From the NCBI GenBank assembly GCA_002449335.1, contig DKDL01000032.1:1-23064 (forward strand): a stretch of DNA of 23,064 bases. Reading direction: 5' to 3'. A program made the position numbers and the translations under genes. Source of the stretch: Succinatimonas sp. UBA6849 (GTDB lineage Bacteria > Pseudomonadota > Gammaproteobacteria > Enterobacterales > Succinivibrionaceae). Below the pieces are notes generated by a model. It saw only the letters and a program-made list of their open reading frames with translations, searched no databases and was not told the origin of the DNA. This document shows, in pieces, positions 1 through 8,152 of the stretch (position 1 is its first letter; each line of letters starts with the position of its first letter).

Positions 1-105
1 CAAAGAACAAAGCCATCTAATCGAGATATTGTTAAGTTAAAAGATCTGCCTACTTTAGTGTGGCAGATCGTTAATCAACCCAACCCTTCTACTAAAATTG
101 CTTAA
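1..105 (+). CDS. 3' end of an unidentified gene (partial)
   Basis: An open frame enters from the left edge and ends at a TAA at 103-105, giving the last 34 residues of a protein (ending PNPSTKIA). The residues are of ordinary composition, with no stop before the TAA. I do not recognise the family. No clear terminator follows within 100 bases. The reading is short and could be chance. Confidence 0.35.
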   Translation, partial: QRTKPSNRDIVKLKDLPTLVWQIVNQPNPSTKIA

Positions 106-266
106 GGTCTTGGGTATGTAAATTAAGTGGTAACTTTAAGGTAGAAGTCTTTATTTAAAGGCTTTGTTTGATTTTCTATGACAGATCAAGGAAGTGAGTA
201 TAATAACCGGTTCTTACTTTTACCTATAACTTTAAGGATTTTCAGATTTTGACCAAATTTTGGGGT

Positions 267-301
267 AAAAAAAGGCTGTTTCAGAAATATCCAAAACAGC
301 C
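267..301 (-). terminator. Rho-independent terminator of the 566-aa CstA-family gene
   Basis: Read on the minus strand, GGCTGTTT (301-294) pairs perfectly with AAACAGCC (281-274) across a 12-nt loop and is followed by seven T residues (273-267). It lies about 40 bases past the stop codon of the transporter gene. Confidence 0.85.
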
Positions 302-342
302 CTTACATAGGATTAAAACTAAACTTTTAAGTAATCAGTCAA

Positions 343-2043
343 TTAAGCCTGTTGCTTCTGGAAGTGTAACTTAAAGTGGTGAACAATAATTGCACAACCT
401 AATGCAGCCATCATTAAAGCCATGATTACTAACACAAAGCCGATTGCAACTAGAACACCGTTAGAGTTCCACTGCTGTTCGATAACCTGAACAACGCCCC
501 ATAAGCTCATTACCATCATGAATACCATAGGAATGAATGCAACTAACCAGTTTACATTCTTTGACAGTAACCATAAGGTGATAACAAGTAAGGTTAATGC
601 TGACATTAACTGATTTGAAGCACCAAAGATTGGCCATAGTGATGAAGCTTCACCACTTAATGCCATTAAGATTGATACTAAAACAATTGCAAATGATGAG
701 ATGAACTTGTTAGTAAAGCACTTTCTAACAACGCCTAACTCAACTTTCTTGTTCTCAGCATCAACTTCTGACTTTGCTCGTGGCATGAATAACTCTTGGC
801 AGATGAAACGACCTAAACGGGTTGCTGTATCAAGAGATGTCATCATGAATGCTGAAATTGCTAATGAGATAAAGGTCTTTGCGTAACCTACGTTGATACC
901 TAAAGCATCACAGAAGCCTGAAATACCGGTAGCAAATGCTGCAGGTGGGTTCTTGCCTAAGTCTACGAATACGCTTCTATCCATTGACATTACAGCAACT
1001 AGAGCCATGATACCTAAAACACCTTCGATTAACATTGCACCGTAACCTACAGGTAATGCATTCTTTTCATTATCAAGCTGTTTTGAAGTTGTACCTGAAG
1101 CTACCAGAGCGTGGAAGCCTGAACAAGCACCACAAGCAATGAAGATGAACAGTGCTGGTACAAGATTTGTCATCTTGCCGTCACCAGTTACAGCTGACCA
1201 GCCTTCAAATGACTCCATCTTAATGTCAGGGTTGTAAGCTAAGATTGCTGCAAAGCCTAAAGCTAACATTGCATAAAGTAACCATGAATTTAAGTAGTCA
1301 CGAGGCTGTAATAACCACTGAACTGGCATTACTGATGCTGCGAAAATATAGATAGCTAAAACTGCAATCCATACCTTAGGAACAATTGCTGGATCCAAGT
1401 CAAATGCAGTTGCGATGTTAAATGGATAAACCTCACCAACATATACAGCTACGAATACTAATGGAACGAATACTACTGAAGCTTTCTTTAATGAAACACC
1501 TAACTTGTTAGTTACTAATGAGAAGATAGGTGCCATTAAGATAAACAGAATTGATGCGGTTGCAACTTCTGGGAACTTAGCAAATAAACCTGCGATTAAC
1601 AGTGTGAAAATTGCAACAACTAAGATTAAGCACAGAATACAGAATGATAAGAATAACTGTCTGCCGTTAAAGCCCATCATTTTTTCCATAACAAAGGAAA
1701 TTGAACGACCTTTGTTACGAATTGAAATTACTAAAGCTGCAAAATCGTGGAAAGCACCAACGAATACACAACCTACTAAGATCCAGATTAAAGCTGGGAG
1801 CCAACCAAAATAGGCTGCCATGATAGGGCCAACGATAGGACCAGGACCTGCAATTGATGCAAAGTGGTGACCAAATAACACAATTGCTGGTGTAGGAACA
1901 TAGTCAATACCGTCGATTTGGGTATTAGCAGGTGTAGGTCTTTTTGGATCTATCGCAAACAGTCTCTTTAAGAAACCACCATAAACGAAATATGCTACAA
2001 CAAAGTATGCTAAGCATATACAAAACAGCAAGCTGCCTGTCAT
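343..2043 (-). CDS. cstA: CstA-family carbon starvation transporter, 566 aa
   Basis: This is a polytopic inner-membrane carrier of the CstA/BtsT family. E. coli members import peptides (CstA) or pyruvate with protons (BtsT). The conserved N-terminal block is present: DYVPT near residue 48, GHHFASIAGPGPIVGP at about 58-73 and GAFHD at about 96-100. The typical C-terminal WPIFGASNQLMSAL segment is also present. At 566 aa it is shorter than the E. coli proteins (about 700 aa) and matches the compact class seen in anaerobes. ATG at 2043 is preceded by GGAG five bases upstream. It appears to be a single-gene unit ended by the hairpin at 267-301. A second, shorter family member lies at 17130-18599. 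Substrate (pyruvate, amino acids or peptides) cannot be decided from sequence. Confidence 0.9.
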   Translation of the reverse strand: MTGSLLFCICLAYFVVAYFVYGGFLKRLFAIDPKRPTPANTQIDGIDYVPTPAIVLFGHHFASIAGPGPIVGPIMAAYFGWLPALIWILVGCVFVGAFHDFAALVISIRNKGRSISFVMEKMMGFNGRQLFLSFCILCLILVVAIFTLLIAGLFAKFPEVATASILFILMAPIFSLVTNKLGVSLKKASVVFVPLVFVAVYVGEVYPFNIATAFDLDPAIVPKVWIAVLAIYIFAASVMPVQWLLQPRDYLNSWLLYAMLALGFAAILAYNPDIKMESFEGWSAVTGDGKMTNLVPALFIFIACGACSGFHALVASGTTSKQLDNEKNALPVGYGAMLIEGVLGIMALVAVMSMDRSVFVDLGKNPPAAFATGISGFCDALGINVGYAKTFISLAISAFMMTSLDTATRLGRFICQELFMPRAKSEVDAENKKVELGVVRKCFTNKFISSFAIVLVSILMALSGEASSLWPIFGASNQLMSALTLLVITLWLLSKNVNWLVAFIPMVFMMVMSLWGVVQVIEQQWNSNGVLVAIGFVLVIMALMMAALGCAIIVHHFKLHFQKQQA

Positions 2044-2485
2044 ATTAACTCCACGCCTTTTACAGCGATCTTTTATAAATATTAAAATCTAAACAAACAT
2101 GTGATTTAAAGTAGCCTTAGTTTTACTGTCTTATGACTTGTGCTTTTACCGGCATATAAATGGCAAAAGGAGTAAACATAAGGTCATTTTTAATGACAGC
2201 ATCTAAGTTACTTTGCTCTGACGAGGCTTTATAAGCCTTTATTGAGCCATTCTCTGTTGCGGATAAAGTAGAGAATGATAAGAACATGCGGTAGCACGTC
2301 TTTTTTGATAACGCTATTATTGCTCAATATAACAAATAGTCAATCACTTTTTGCAACAGACTCTAAACTTTATTGCGTTTTTTACAAAATAGAATTTCAA
2401 GACAGTATCTTTTGTTTTTTATTGCACCACTTGATAGCAAAATTAAGGCTTATTGTGTTCTGCATCACTAATAATATTAAAGGTG
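2044..2485. other. Divergent intergenic region between cstA-like gene and purC
   Basis: AT-rich stretch that should hold the promoter of the minus-strand transporter. I see two small inverted repeats: GTCATT-TTT-AATGAC at 2183-2197 and AGGCTT-TAT-AAGCCT at 2224-2238. Either could be an operator or a leader hairpin. No convincing -35/-10 pair and no full CRP site is visible. The open frame at 2275-2490 has no ribosome binding site and reads as chance. Confidence 0.5.
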
Positions 2486-2585
2486 TATAATTGCCACTGC
2501 CTCGAAAGAGGAGCGTAAAAGTCCCAGAGAACTGGGATTTAGCATAGCTTTTTTAAAGCAGATTTTTATTTTGGAAATCAAAATC
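2486..2585 (+). promoter_or_regulatory. purC -10 element and structured leader
   Basis: A perfect TATAAT lies at 2486-2491 without a good -35, so a start near 2498 is predicted. The resulting leader of about 88 nt opens with a short hairpin CCTC-GAAA-GAGG (2500-2511). A second stem of nine pairs follows (2519-2527 with 2532-2540, loop AGAA). After that come a run of six T residues and a weak GCTTT/AAAGC repeat before purC. No PurR box of the E. coli type is visible. It matches no riboswitch I recognise. Confidence 0.5.
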
Positions 2586-3530
2586 ATGAGTAACGCATTA
2601 ACAAAAACAGACTTTAATTTTCCAGGCCAGAAGAGCGTTTATCACGGAAAAGTTCGTGATGTTTACAACATCAACGATGAGAAGTTAGTAATGGTAGCAA
2701 CCGACAGAATTTCTGCATTTGACGTAATTCTGCCACGTGGTATTCCTTTCAAGGGTCAGGTTCTAAACCAGATCGCTGCTAAGTTCTTAGATGCAACTAC
2801 TGACATCTGCCCTAACTGGAAACTTGCAACCCCTGATCCAATGGTTACCGTTGGTGTAATGTGCAAGGGCTTCCCTGTTGAAATGATTGTTCGTGGTTAC
2901 TTATGCGGTAGCTCATGGAGAGCTTACAAGAGTGGCGTAAGAGAGATCTGCGGTGTAAAACTACCTGAGGGCATGAAAGAGAACCAGAAGTTCCCAGAGC
3001 CAATCATCACTCCTACAACTAAGGGCGAAATTGGTACCCACGATGAAGACATTTCAAAAGAAGAGATCATCGCAAAAGGTTTAGCAACCGCTGAAGAATA
3101 CGCTGTATTAGAGAAATACACATTAGCTTTATTCAAGCGTGGTACCGAGATTGCTGCAAAGCGTGGCTTAATCTTAGTTGATACTAAGTATGAGTTCGGT
3201 AAGCACGACGGTAAGATTTACTTAATGGATGAGATCCATACTCCAGATTCAAGCCGTTACTTCTACAAAGACGGTTATGAAGAGCGTTTTGCTAAGGGTG
3301 AAGCTCAGAAACAGTTATCAAAAGAGTTCGTTCGTGAATGGTTAATGGATAACGGTTTCCAGGGTAAAGCAGGTCAGCAGGTTCCAGAGATGACCGATGA
3401 GATCGTAAATTCAATCAGCGACCGTTACCTAGAGTTATATGAGCACATCACTGGCGAGAAGTTCGTAAAGGCTGAAGGTCAGGATGTAGCTGCAAGAATT
3501 GAGAAGAACGTAACTGAATACTTAAAGTAA
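2586..3530 (+). CDS. purC: Phosphoribosylaminoimidazole-succinocarboxamide synthase (SAICAR synthetase)
   Basis: PurC joins CAIR and aspartate with ATP to make SAICAR in de novo purine synthesis, in the cytosol. Family signatures are clear: GKVRDVY at about 21-27, ATDRISAFDV at 38-47, GFPVEMIVRGYLCGS at 95-109, VDTKYEFG at 199-206 and DEIHTPDSSR at 216-225. ATG at 2586 gives 314 aa. An in-frame TTG at 2571 would add five residues, but that stretch contains the weak TTGGA Shine-Dalgarno, so the ATG is preferred. The protein is of the long class (about 300-315 aa), not the 237-aa E. coli type. From memory it is strikingly close to Bacteroidetes PurC along its whole length, pointing to horizontal acquisition. 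It stands alone, away from other pur genes. Confidence 0.95.
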   Translation: MSNALTKTDFNFPGQKSVYHGKVRDVYNINDEKLVMVATDRISAFDVILPRGIPFKGQVLNQIAAKFLDATTDICPNWKLATPDPMVTVGVMCKGFPVEMIVRGYLCGSSWRAYKSGVREICGVKLPEGMKENQKFPEPIITPTTKGEIGTHDEDISKEEIIAKGLATAEEYAVLEKYTLALFKRGTEIAAKRGLILVDTKYEFGKHDGKIYLMDEIHTPDSSRYFYKDGYEERFAKGEAQKQLSKEFVREWLMDNGFQGKAGQQVPEMTDEIVNSISDRYLELYEHITGEKFVKAEGQDVAARIEKNVTEYLK

Positions 3531-3551
3531 TTTAGTCATTCTCAAAAATAG

Positions 3552-3587
3552 AGGCTTGAGCATGTATGTGTTCAAGCCTTTTGTTTA
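3552..3587. terminator. Terminator between convergent purC and araC-type genes
   Basis: AGGCTTGA (3552-3559) pairs perfectly with TCAAGCCT (3572-3579) and is followed by a T-rich tail on the plus strand, which ends purC. On the minus strand the same stem is followed by CTATTTTTG, so it may also stop transcription leaving the regulator gene. Confidence 0.85.
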
Positions 3588-3649
3588 ATAAAATCTCCCC
3601 TGCTGTCTTTGCGCAAACCAATCGGTTCAACCAATCATTCATAGCTTGG

Positions 3650-4552
3650 TTAAGAAAGAGAACTTCTTAACTGCTTTATATCCTCTTTAGGTGAGAGACC
3701 ATACATACGCAGGTATTCTCTTGAGAATTGCGACGCGCTCTCGTAGCCTACTTCAAAAGCTGCAGTTGAAACATTAGCGCCTTTATTTAACATCAATTGC
3801 CTTGCCTGTTGCAGTCTTAATGTCTTTTGAAACTGTATAGGACTCATATCAGTAAAGTGCTTAAAGTGACGGTGCAGTGTAGGCAAACTGATGTGGTATT
3901 TGTCAGCAAGTGTTTCTAAGGTTAATGGTTCTGCGTAATTATCGGTGATCTCTTTGACGATATCTCTTATAACTGTTGCATTTCCTTTTATGGCAAATTG
4001 AGTCAGCAAAGAACCTAACTTACCCTTTAAAAGTCTGTAATAAACCTCTTTTGTATAAGGCTTTGCTAAAAACTCTATGTCCTCAGGATGATCTACTAAA
4101 GAACACAATCTGTAAATTGACTCCAGTAAGCTCTCATCAAGTTTACCCACCTCAATTGAAGGACAGCTAGAATCACACTGTGTTGCCTCACTTCCTAATT
4201 TTAAGGAAGACATCACCTCCATTAAGAGATTCATATCAAATTCAATCTTTATGGATAGATATGGTTTTGAATGACTAGCCTCTACGACCTCTCCTGTTAA
4301 AGGCAAACTCATTGAGGATAAGAGGTAATCACCTGTTGAATAGACATAGTGATTTTCCTGAAGACACATGACTTTTTTTCCTTGAGCTATCACACATAAG
4401 GATGGCTTATGGAAAAAATGTTTAGGGGCACTTGCAAAACCTTGTCTTACCAAATAAAGATTAGGAACTTTAGTCAATACCGAACCATTTACCTTATGAT
4501 TTCTTACAATCAAATCAGACATTGCTTCTAAAGTACAATCAATGGTATTCAT
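3650..4552 (-). CDS. AraC-family transcriptional regulator, YqhC-like
   Basis: DNA-binding regulator with an AraC_N-type cupin sensor domain (about residues 20-175) and a C-terminal AraC double helix-turn-helix (about 192-292). The HTH domain shows LETLADKYHISLPTLHRHFKHFTDMSP and the second helix region GYESASQFSREYLRMYGLSP. This architecture is that of E. coli YqhC, which activates the aldehyde reductase genes yqhD and dkgA. The adjacent operon encodes a YqhD-like dehydrogenase and an aldo/keto reductase, supporting the comparison. ATG at 4552 has AAAGGAG six bases upstream. It is separated from the operon by a terminator and has its own promoter, so it is probably transcribed alone. That promoter carries the same 24-bp element as the operon promoter, suggesting autoregulation. 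The effector is unknown. Confidence 0.9.
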   Translation of the reverse strand: MNTIDCTLEAMSDLIVRNHKVNGSVLTKVPNLYLVRQGFASAPKHFFHKPSLCVIAQGKKVMCLQENHYVYSTGDYLLSSMSLPLTGEVVEASHSKPYLSIKIEFDMNLLMEVMSSLKLGSEATQCDSSCPSIEVGKLDESLLESIYRLCSLVDHPEDIEFLAKPYTKEVYYRLLKGKLGSLLTQFAIKGNATVIRDIVKEITDNYAEPLTLETLADKYHISLPTLHRHFKHFTDMSPIQFQKTLRLQQARQLMLNKGANVSTAAFEVGYESASQFSREYLRMYGLSPKEDIKQLRSSLS

Positions 4553-4653
4553 ATATGGCTCCTTTAATGCTCTCTTATTTCACTATGTCAGAAAATACAG
4601 ACGCGTAATAAATGTTAATGTGAAAAACAAGAACTATTTCTTATCTATCTTTA

Positions 4654-4717
4654 ATCATAGATAAAGTAGAAACAAGAAATGAGCTAAATCTTGTCAAAGA
4701 CTTGCCTAAAAATGTCA
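4654..4717 (-). promoter_or_regulatory. Candidate regulator promoter with activator element
   Basis: On the minus strand a candidate -10 (TATGAT, 4659-4654) lies 35 bp from the near edge of a 24-bp element at 4694-4717. The element's core (plus strand TGCCTAAAAAT, 4703-4713) recurs upstream of the operon at the same distance from its -10. The -35 position is poor, as expected for activated promoters. A related half, GCTTAAAAATGT at 4723-4734, repeats GCCTAAAAATGT (4704-4715) with a 19-bp step, like tandem AraC-type sites. A perfect 8-bp inverted repeat (4641-4648 with 4657-4664) overlaps the -10. Confidence 0.5.
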
Positions 4718-4761
4718 CATCAGCTTAAAAATGTGCTTTAAATAAAAGTAAAGAACAGAGT

Positions 4762-4792
4762 AAAAAGAGGCTCCATATATTGATATGAAGCC
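4762..4792 (-). terminator. Terminator of the seven-ORF redox operon
   Basis: On the minus strand GGCTTCATAT (4792-4783) pairs with ATATGGAGCC (4778-4769), with one G-T pair and a 4-nt loop. It is followed by TCTTTTT. It lies about 40 bases past the stop of the last operon gene and separates the operon from the regulator gene. Confidence 0.85.
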
Positions 4793-4832
4793 AAAATTAG
4801 AGATTATAAAACAAGAGAGGAAATTGATTGAA

Positions 4833-5852
4833 TTAGAGATTTTGCTTTAAGAACTTATCGATATAAGACATGTTCTCAGTTACAAAAGGTTCCTGATCGT
4901 ACATTGAGAAATGATCCGATCCTTTGATTACATGGAGTTCTTTTACCTTTGAGCTTAGGTTCTTATAGATCTTCTCTCCACCATCTCTAGAGAAAGCAGT
5001 CTCACCAACTAAAACTAAAGAGGGAACTGTAACTTTAGGTGCCAAATCTATAGGTTGGAACTGCCACCAGTACAACTGAGAGTAAGCTACTGCATCAATG
5101 TAGTTTGCTGAGGCTCCTCTTTTGTAATTGTGATAGTAGGTAGCACCTTCAGAATTTGGCTCAATTAAAGCTATATGCTTAGGATCAGTGCCATACTTTT
5201 CATAATAAGCTTTCTGCTCTAAAGCCTCTTCTTTACTCATAGTATGAATACCGTCCATCAAAGTATATGGCACAAGAGTAATCAGTGTTTTGATGCGTTC
5301 ATCGTAAGCTGCAGCAGCTGTCATATAACCACCTGAGCCACATATGCCCATTACACCAATTCTGTCTGTTATTACTCCATCTGACTTTTCAAGATAGCTA
5401 ATGGCGGACTTAATATCACTTACTTTGATTTTAGGATTTTCAAGACCACGAGGTTCACCTTCACTTGATCCGATATATGAATAGTCAAAGACCATAGTTT
5501 CATAACCTAAAGCTGCAATTTTTTGCGCATACAAAGATTGAGTCTGCTCTTTTGGCGCATACATAGGTCCTGCTACCACGACTGTTGGCAGTTTTTCAGA
5601 CTTATCCACGTTTTGAGGTCTAAAGATAATACCAGCTAACTTTAAATGACTGTCTTCATTTTCAAAGACTATAGGTGTTCTTGTAACCTCACCTGTAAAG
5701 TCTGAGCTAGTGGTATAGGTATTAGGTAGTGAAAAACCACTTTCATATAGTGTTGTCTCATGATTAGAGCATCCAGTCACCATGAGAGCACCTGTTGCAA
5801 CACTAATTAAAAGAGCCTTATGTAATGAACCTAACTTAAAACTACATTTCAT
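4833..5852 (-). CDS. Alpha/beta hydrolase lipoprotein with Cys nucleophile elbow
   Basis: The N-terminus has a lipoprotein signal with lipobox VTGC (Cys28), so the mature protein should be membrane-anchored outside the cytoplasm. The body is an alpha/beta hydrolase of the YcjY/dienelactone-hydrolase-like group. The nucleophile elbow reads GICGSGGY (about 169-176), with Cys171 where serine is usual. The catalytic His is probably in GSDHF (about residue 314), and an acidic residue lies in the LVLVGETAFSRD segment. It is the last gene of the operon, 58 bases after the iron alcohol dehydrogenase and just before the terminator. It is distantly paralogous to the first operon gene (11424-12572), which has the same GIC elbow. 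ATG at 5852 follows AAGGA. Substrate is unknown; an ester or thioester is plausible. Confidence 0.8.
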   Translation of the reverse strand: MKCSFKLGSLHKALLISVATGALMVTGCSNHETTLYESGFSLPNTYTTSSDFTGEVTRTPIVFENEDSHLKLAGIIFRPQNVDKSEKLPTVVVAGPMYAPKEQTQSLYAQKIAALGYETMVFDYSYIGSSEGEPRGLENPKIKVSDIKSAISYLEKSDGVITDRIGVMGICGSGGYMTAAAAYDERIKTLITLVPYTLMDGIHTMSKEEALEQKAYYEKYGTDPKHIALIEPNSEGATYYHNYKRGASANYIDAVAYSQLYWWQFQPIDLAPKVTVPSLVLVGETAFSRDGGEKIYKNLSSKVKELHVIKGSDHFSMYDQEPFVTENMSYIDKFLKQNL

Positions 5853-5910
5853 GATCCATTCCTTTTTTGATGTAAAACTCTATTACTGCAAGATTTGAGC
5901 TTTATTTTTA

Positions 5911-7071
5911 CTATAGACACTCTTTTAAGATCTCTAAAAGCTCATCTTCAGTAAACTGCTTGGCACAGCCTTTCATCTTAAAAGTAGATTTTGCTATTGC
6001 TTTAAAATCAGTATCTTTTGCAATTCCCATTTGAGTAAATGAGGTAGGCAGAGAGCATTCTTTTATAAAGTTCTCTAAAGCCTCTACAAAAGCTAGAGCT
6101 AGTTCTTTTTCACTCTTGCCTTCTTTATCTACATGCCATACAGATACAGCCAATCTTGAGAACTGAGCTTTGGCCTCATCTAGCATATGACGATAGAGCA
6201 CAGGATGAATTACTGCTAATCCCTGTCCATGGTTACAGTCTGTATAAGCCCCCAACTGATGTTCTAACATATGACACTGAAAGTCAGTTACTTTACCTAA
6301 CTTTAAGATACCGTTCTCAGCCATAGCAGCATCCCATACAAGCTCAGATCTAGCCTCAAGATCTTGAGGATTTTTTAAGGTCTTTCTTAAATTCCTGATG
6401 ATATTGCGCTGTACAGTTTCGTTAATCTCATCAGAGATATTGCTCTCTCTTGGAGTACCCATGTAAGTCTCCATGCAGTGACTTAATGCGTCAAAGGCGC
6501 CAGAGACTACCAAAGATAAAGGCATGGTCATGGTAAGAGCTGGATCTAAGAGCGCAAAGTCATAATATGCTCCCCATAATGGAGCTTTCAGTTTCTTGTT
6601 CTCATTAGTAATTACAGCGCCATTATTCATTTCAGCACCGGTACCAAAAGCAGTCACAATACAGCCTAGAGGAATAAACGTATCTGGTTTCTTTTTCTCC
6701 TGATACTCATAATTCCAGATATCCCCCTCAAGTTTTGCCTGAGCAGACACAATCTTGCAGCAATCTATGACACTGCCTCCGCCTACAGCTAAGATAAAAT
6801 CAACCTTTTGAGCTTTTGCTAATTTGGCACCTTCTAAGACCTTTTCATAGGTAGGGTTTGACATGATGCCAGAGAATTCAACGATCTCTTTACCTGTTTC
6901 TTTTAAAACTTTTAAGACTCTGTCATAAATACCTGTCTTTTTAATGGCACCTTTGCCATAAGCAAACATTACCTTGAGACCAACATTCTTTAAAAGCTCA
7001 GGTAACTTTTCCTCAATTGAGTTATCTGAAAAAACAACCTTTACTGGATATGCATAAGTAAAACTTTTCAC
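5911..7071 (-). CDS. Iron-dependent alcohol dehydrogenase, YqhD/butanol dehydrogenase-like
   Basis: Cytosolic group III (iron-containing) alcohol dehydrogenase that should reduce aldehydes to alcohols with NAD(P)H. Visible features are GGGS at 97-100 in the nucleotide site, and the metal ligand set Asp194 and His198 (FDALSHCMETYMG), His267 (HMLEHQLG) and His281 (CNHGQG). The layout and the N-terminal block (KKTGIYDRVL, NPTYEKVLEGAKL) match E. coli YqhD. The length of 386 aa is normal. The start is GTG at 7071, supported by AGAGG six bases upstream. It lies 22 bases after the aldo/keto reductase, so the two reductases are probably co-translated. With the YqhC-like regulator this recalls the E. 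coli yqhC-yqhD-dkgA locus. The cofactor preference cannot be set from sequence alone. Confidence 0.9.
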   Translation of the reverse strand: MKSFTYAYPVKVVFSDNSIEEKLPELLKNVGLKVMFAYGKGAIKKTGIYDRVLKVLKETGKEIVEFSGIMSNPTYEKVLEGAKLAKAQKVDFILAVGGGSVIDCCKIVSAQAKLEGDIWNYEYQEKKKPDTFIPLGCIVTAFGTGAEMNNGAVITNENKKLKAPLWGAYYDFALLDPALTMTMPLSLVVSGAFDALSHCMETYMGTPRESNISDEINETVQRNIIRNLRKTLKNPQDLEARSELVWDAAMAENGILKLGKVTDFQCHMLEHQLGAYTDCNHGQGLAVIHPVLYRHMLDEAKAQFSRLAVSVWHVDKEGKSEKELALAFVEALENFIKECSLPTSFTQMGIAKDTDFKAIAKSTFKMKGCAKQFTEDELLEILKECL

Positions 7072-7093
7072 GACAAACCTCTTATAATCTTAA

Positions 7094-8146
7094 TTAAGAC
7101 TTACCTTGTACTTTATTTAATGGATAACTTTTACGAGTAACAGCCTCGTTACCGGCCCAAGGTTCAGCCTCTTTACCAAAACGCTCACCTTCAACGACCA
7201 TTGAAGAGGTAAGCTTGTTAAATTCCTGCCAGTCAGATTCTGTTAAAGATAAATCCATAGCTTTAAGGTTTTCTTGAAGTCTATTTATCTTGGTGGTACC
7301 TGGAATTGGTACTACATAAGATTTTTGTTGCAGGATAAAAGCTAGTGACAATTGAGCTACAGTACAGTTTCTCTCTTTAGCAAAAGCTTCTAATTTATCT
7401 ACAATCAGAAGATTATGTTCCATCATCTCCTGATTAGACATACGAGGAACAGTGCTTCTGTAATCATCCTTAGAAAAACTTTCAGCCTTTTTGAATTTGC
7501 CAGCTAACATGCCCTTTCCTAAAGGAGAAAATGCTGCAAGTCCAATCTTGTGTTTTTCAAGAACAGGCATTAAAGTCTTTTCTAATTCTCTACACCATAG
7601 AGAATATTCATACTGCACTGCAGTTACTTTAAATGCAGAGTTTGCGCGCTCTAAAGTTTTTAAACCGGCCTCTGATAAGCCCCAGTGCAGGATTTTGCCT
7701 TCTTTGTATAAGGACTCCATAACCAAAGCTACATCTTCAATTGGAACATTAGGATCAACTCGATGCTGATAGTAGATATCAATATGATCAGTTCTCAAAC
7801 GCTTTAATGAGCCTTCAACAGCCTTTTTAATAGCTTTTGGTGATGAATCCAAGCCTAAAAGCGCTCCATCTTTAATATTCCAGCCAAACTTTGTTGCAAT
7901 CTTTACTTTATTACGTACAGACTGCAAAGCCTCACCTACTAACTCTTCGTTTTTATAAAAGCCATAGAGTTCTGAGGTATCAAAAAAGTCTTCTCCAAGC
8001 TCTACTGCCTTTTGTAAAAAGTTAATACCATCTTCTTTTGGAGGAAATGGTGGATAGCCCTGGTTTAGTCCCATACAGCCTAAACCAATAGCGCTCACTT
8101 CTAGAGTCTCTCCATTCTGATTGGTGCCCAATACTCTTTTTGTCAT
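7094..8146 (-). CDS. Aldo/keto reductase
   Basis: Cytosolic NAD(P)H-dependent carbonyl reductase with a TIM barrel. The catalytic tetrad is visible: Asp56 and Tyr61 (FFDTSELYG), Lys86 (IATKFGW) and His128 (YYQHRVD). The C-terminal cofactor segment VVPIPGTTKINRLQEN is also present. At 350 aa it fits the YajO/AKR13-like long class rather than the shorter DkgA. The start ATG lies only six bases after the stop of the upstream esterase-like gene, so its ribosome binding site (GAGATAGAG) overlaps that gene's end, and translation is likely coupled. It probably reduces the same classes of reactive aldehydes or ketones as the next gene. The exact substrate is unknown. Confidence 0.92.
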   Translation of the reverse strand: MTKRVLGTNQNGETLEVSAIGLGCMGLNQGYPPFPPKEDGINFLQKAVELGEDFFDTSELYGFYKNEELVGEALQSVRNKVKIATKFGWNIKDGALLGLDSSPKAIKKAVEGSLKRLRTDHIDIYYQHRVDPNVPIEDVALVMESLYKEGKILHWGLSEAGLKTLERANSAFKVTAVQYEYSLWCRELEKTLMPVLEKHKIGLAAFSPLGKGMLAGKFKKAESFSKDDYRSTVPRMSNQEMMEHNLLIVDKLEAFAKERNCTVAQLSLAFILQQKSYVVPIPGTTKINRLQENLKAMDLSLTESDWQEFNKLTSSMVVEGERFGKEAEPWAGNEAVTRKSYPLNKVQGKS

Positions 8147-8152
8147 ATTTCT

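Noticed and set aside
2081..2125. CRP site upstream of the 566-aa transporter gene
   Set aside because: Only one half (TGTGA) is present; the other half does not match.
2146..2202. 18-aa hydrophobic minus-strand ORF in the leader of the 566-aa transporter gene
   Set aside because: The composition is suggestive of a leader peptide, but there is no Shine-Dalgarno before its ATG and no hairpin-terminator pair after it.
2275..2490. 71-aa plus-strand open frame before purC
   Set aside because: No ribosome binding site, AT-rich composition with low-complexity residues, and the frame runs into the purC -10 element.
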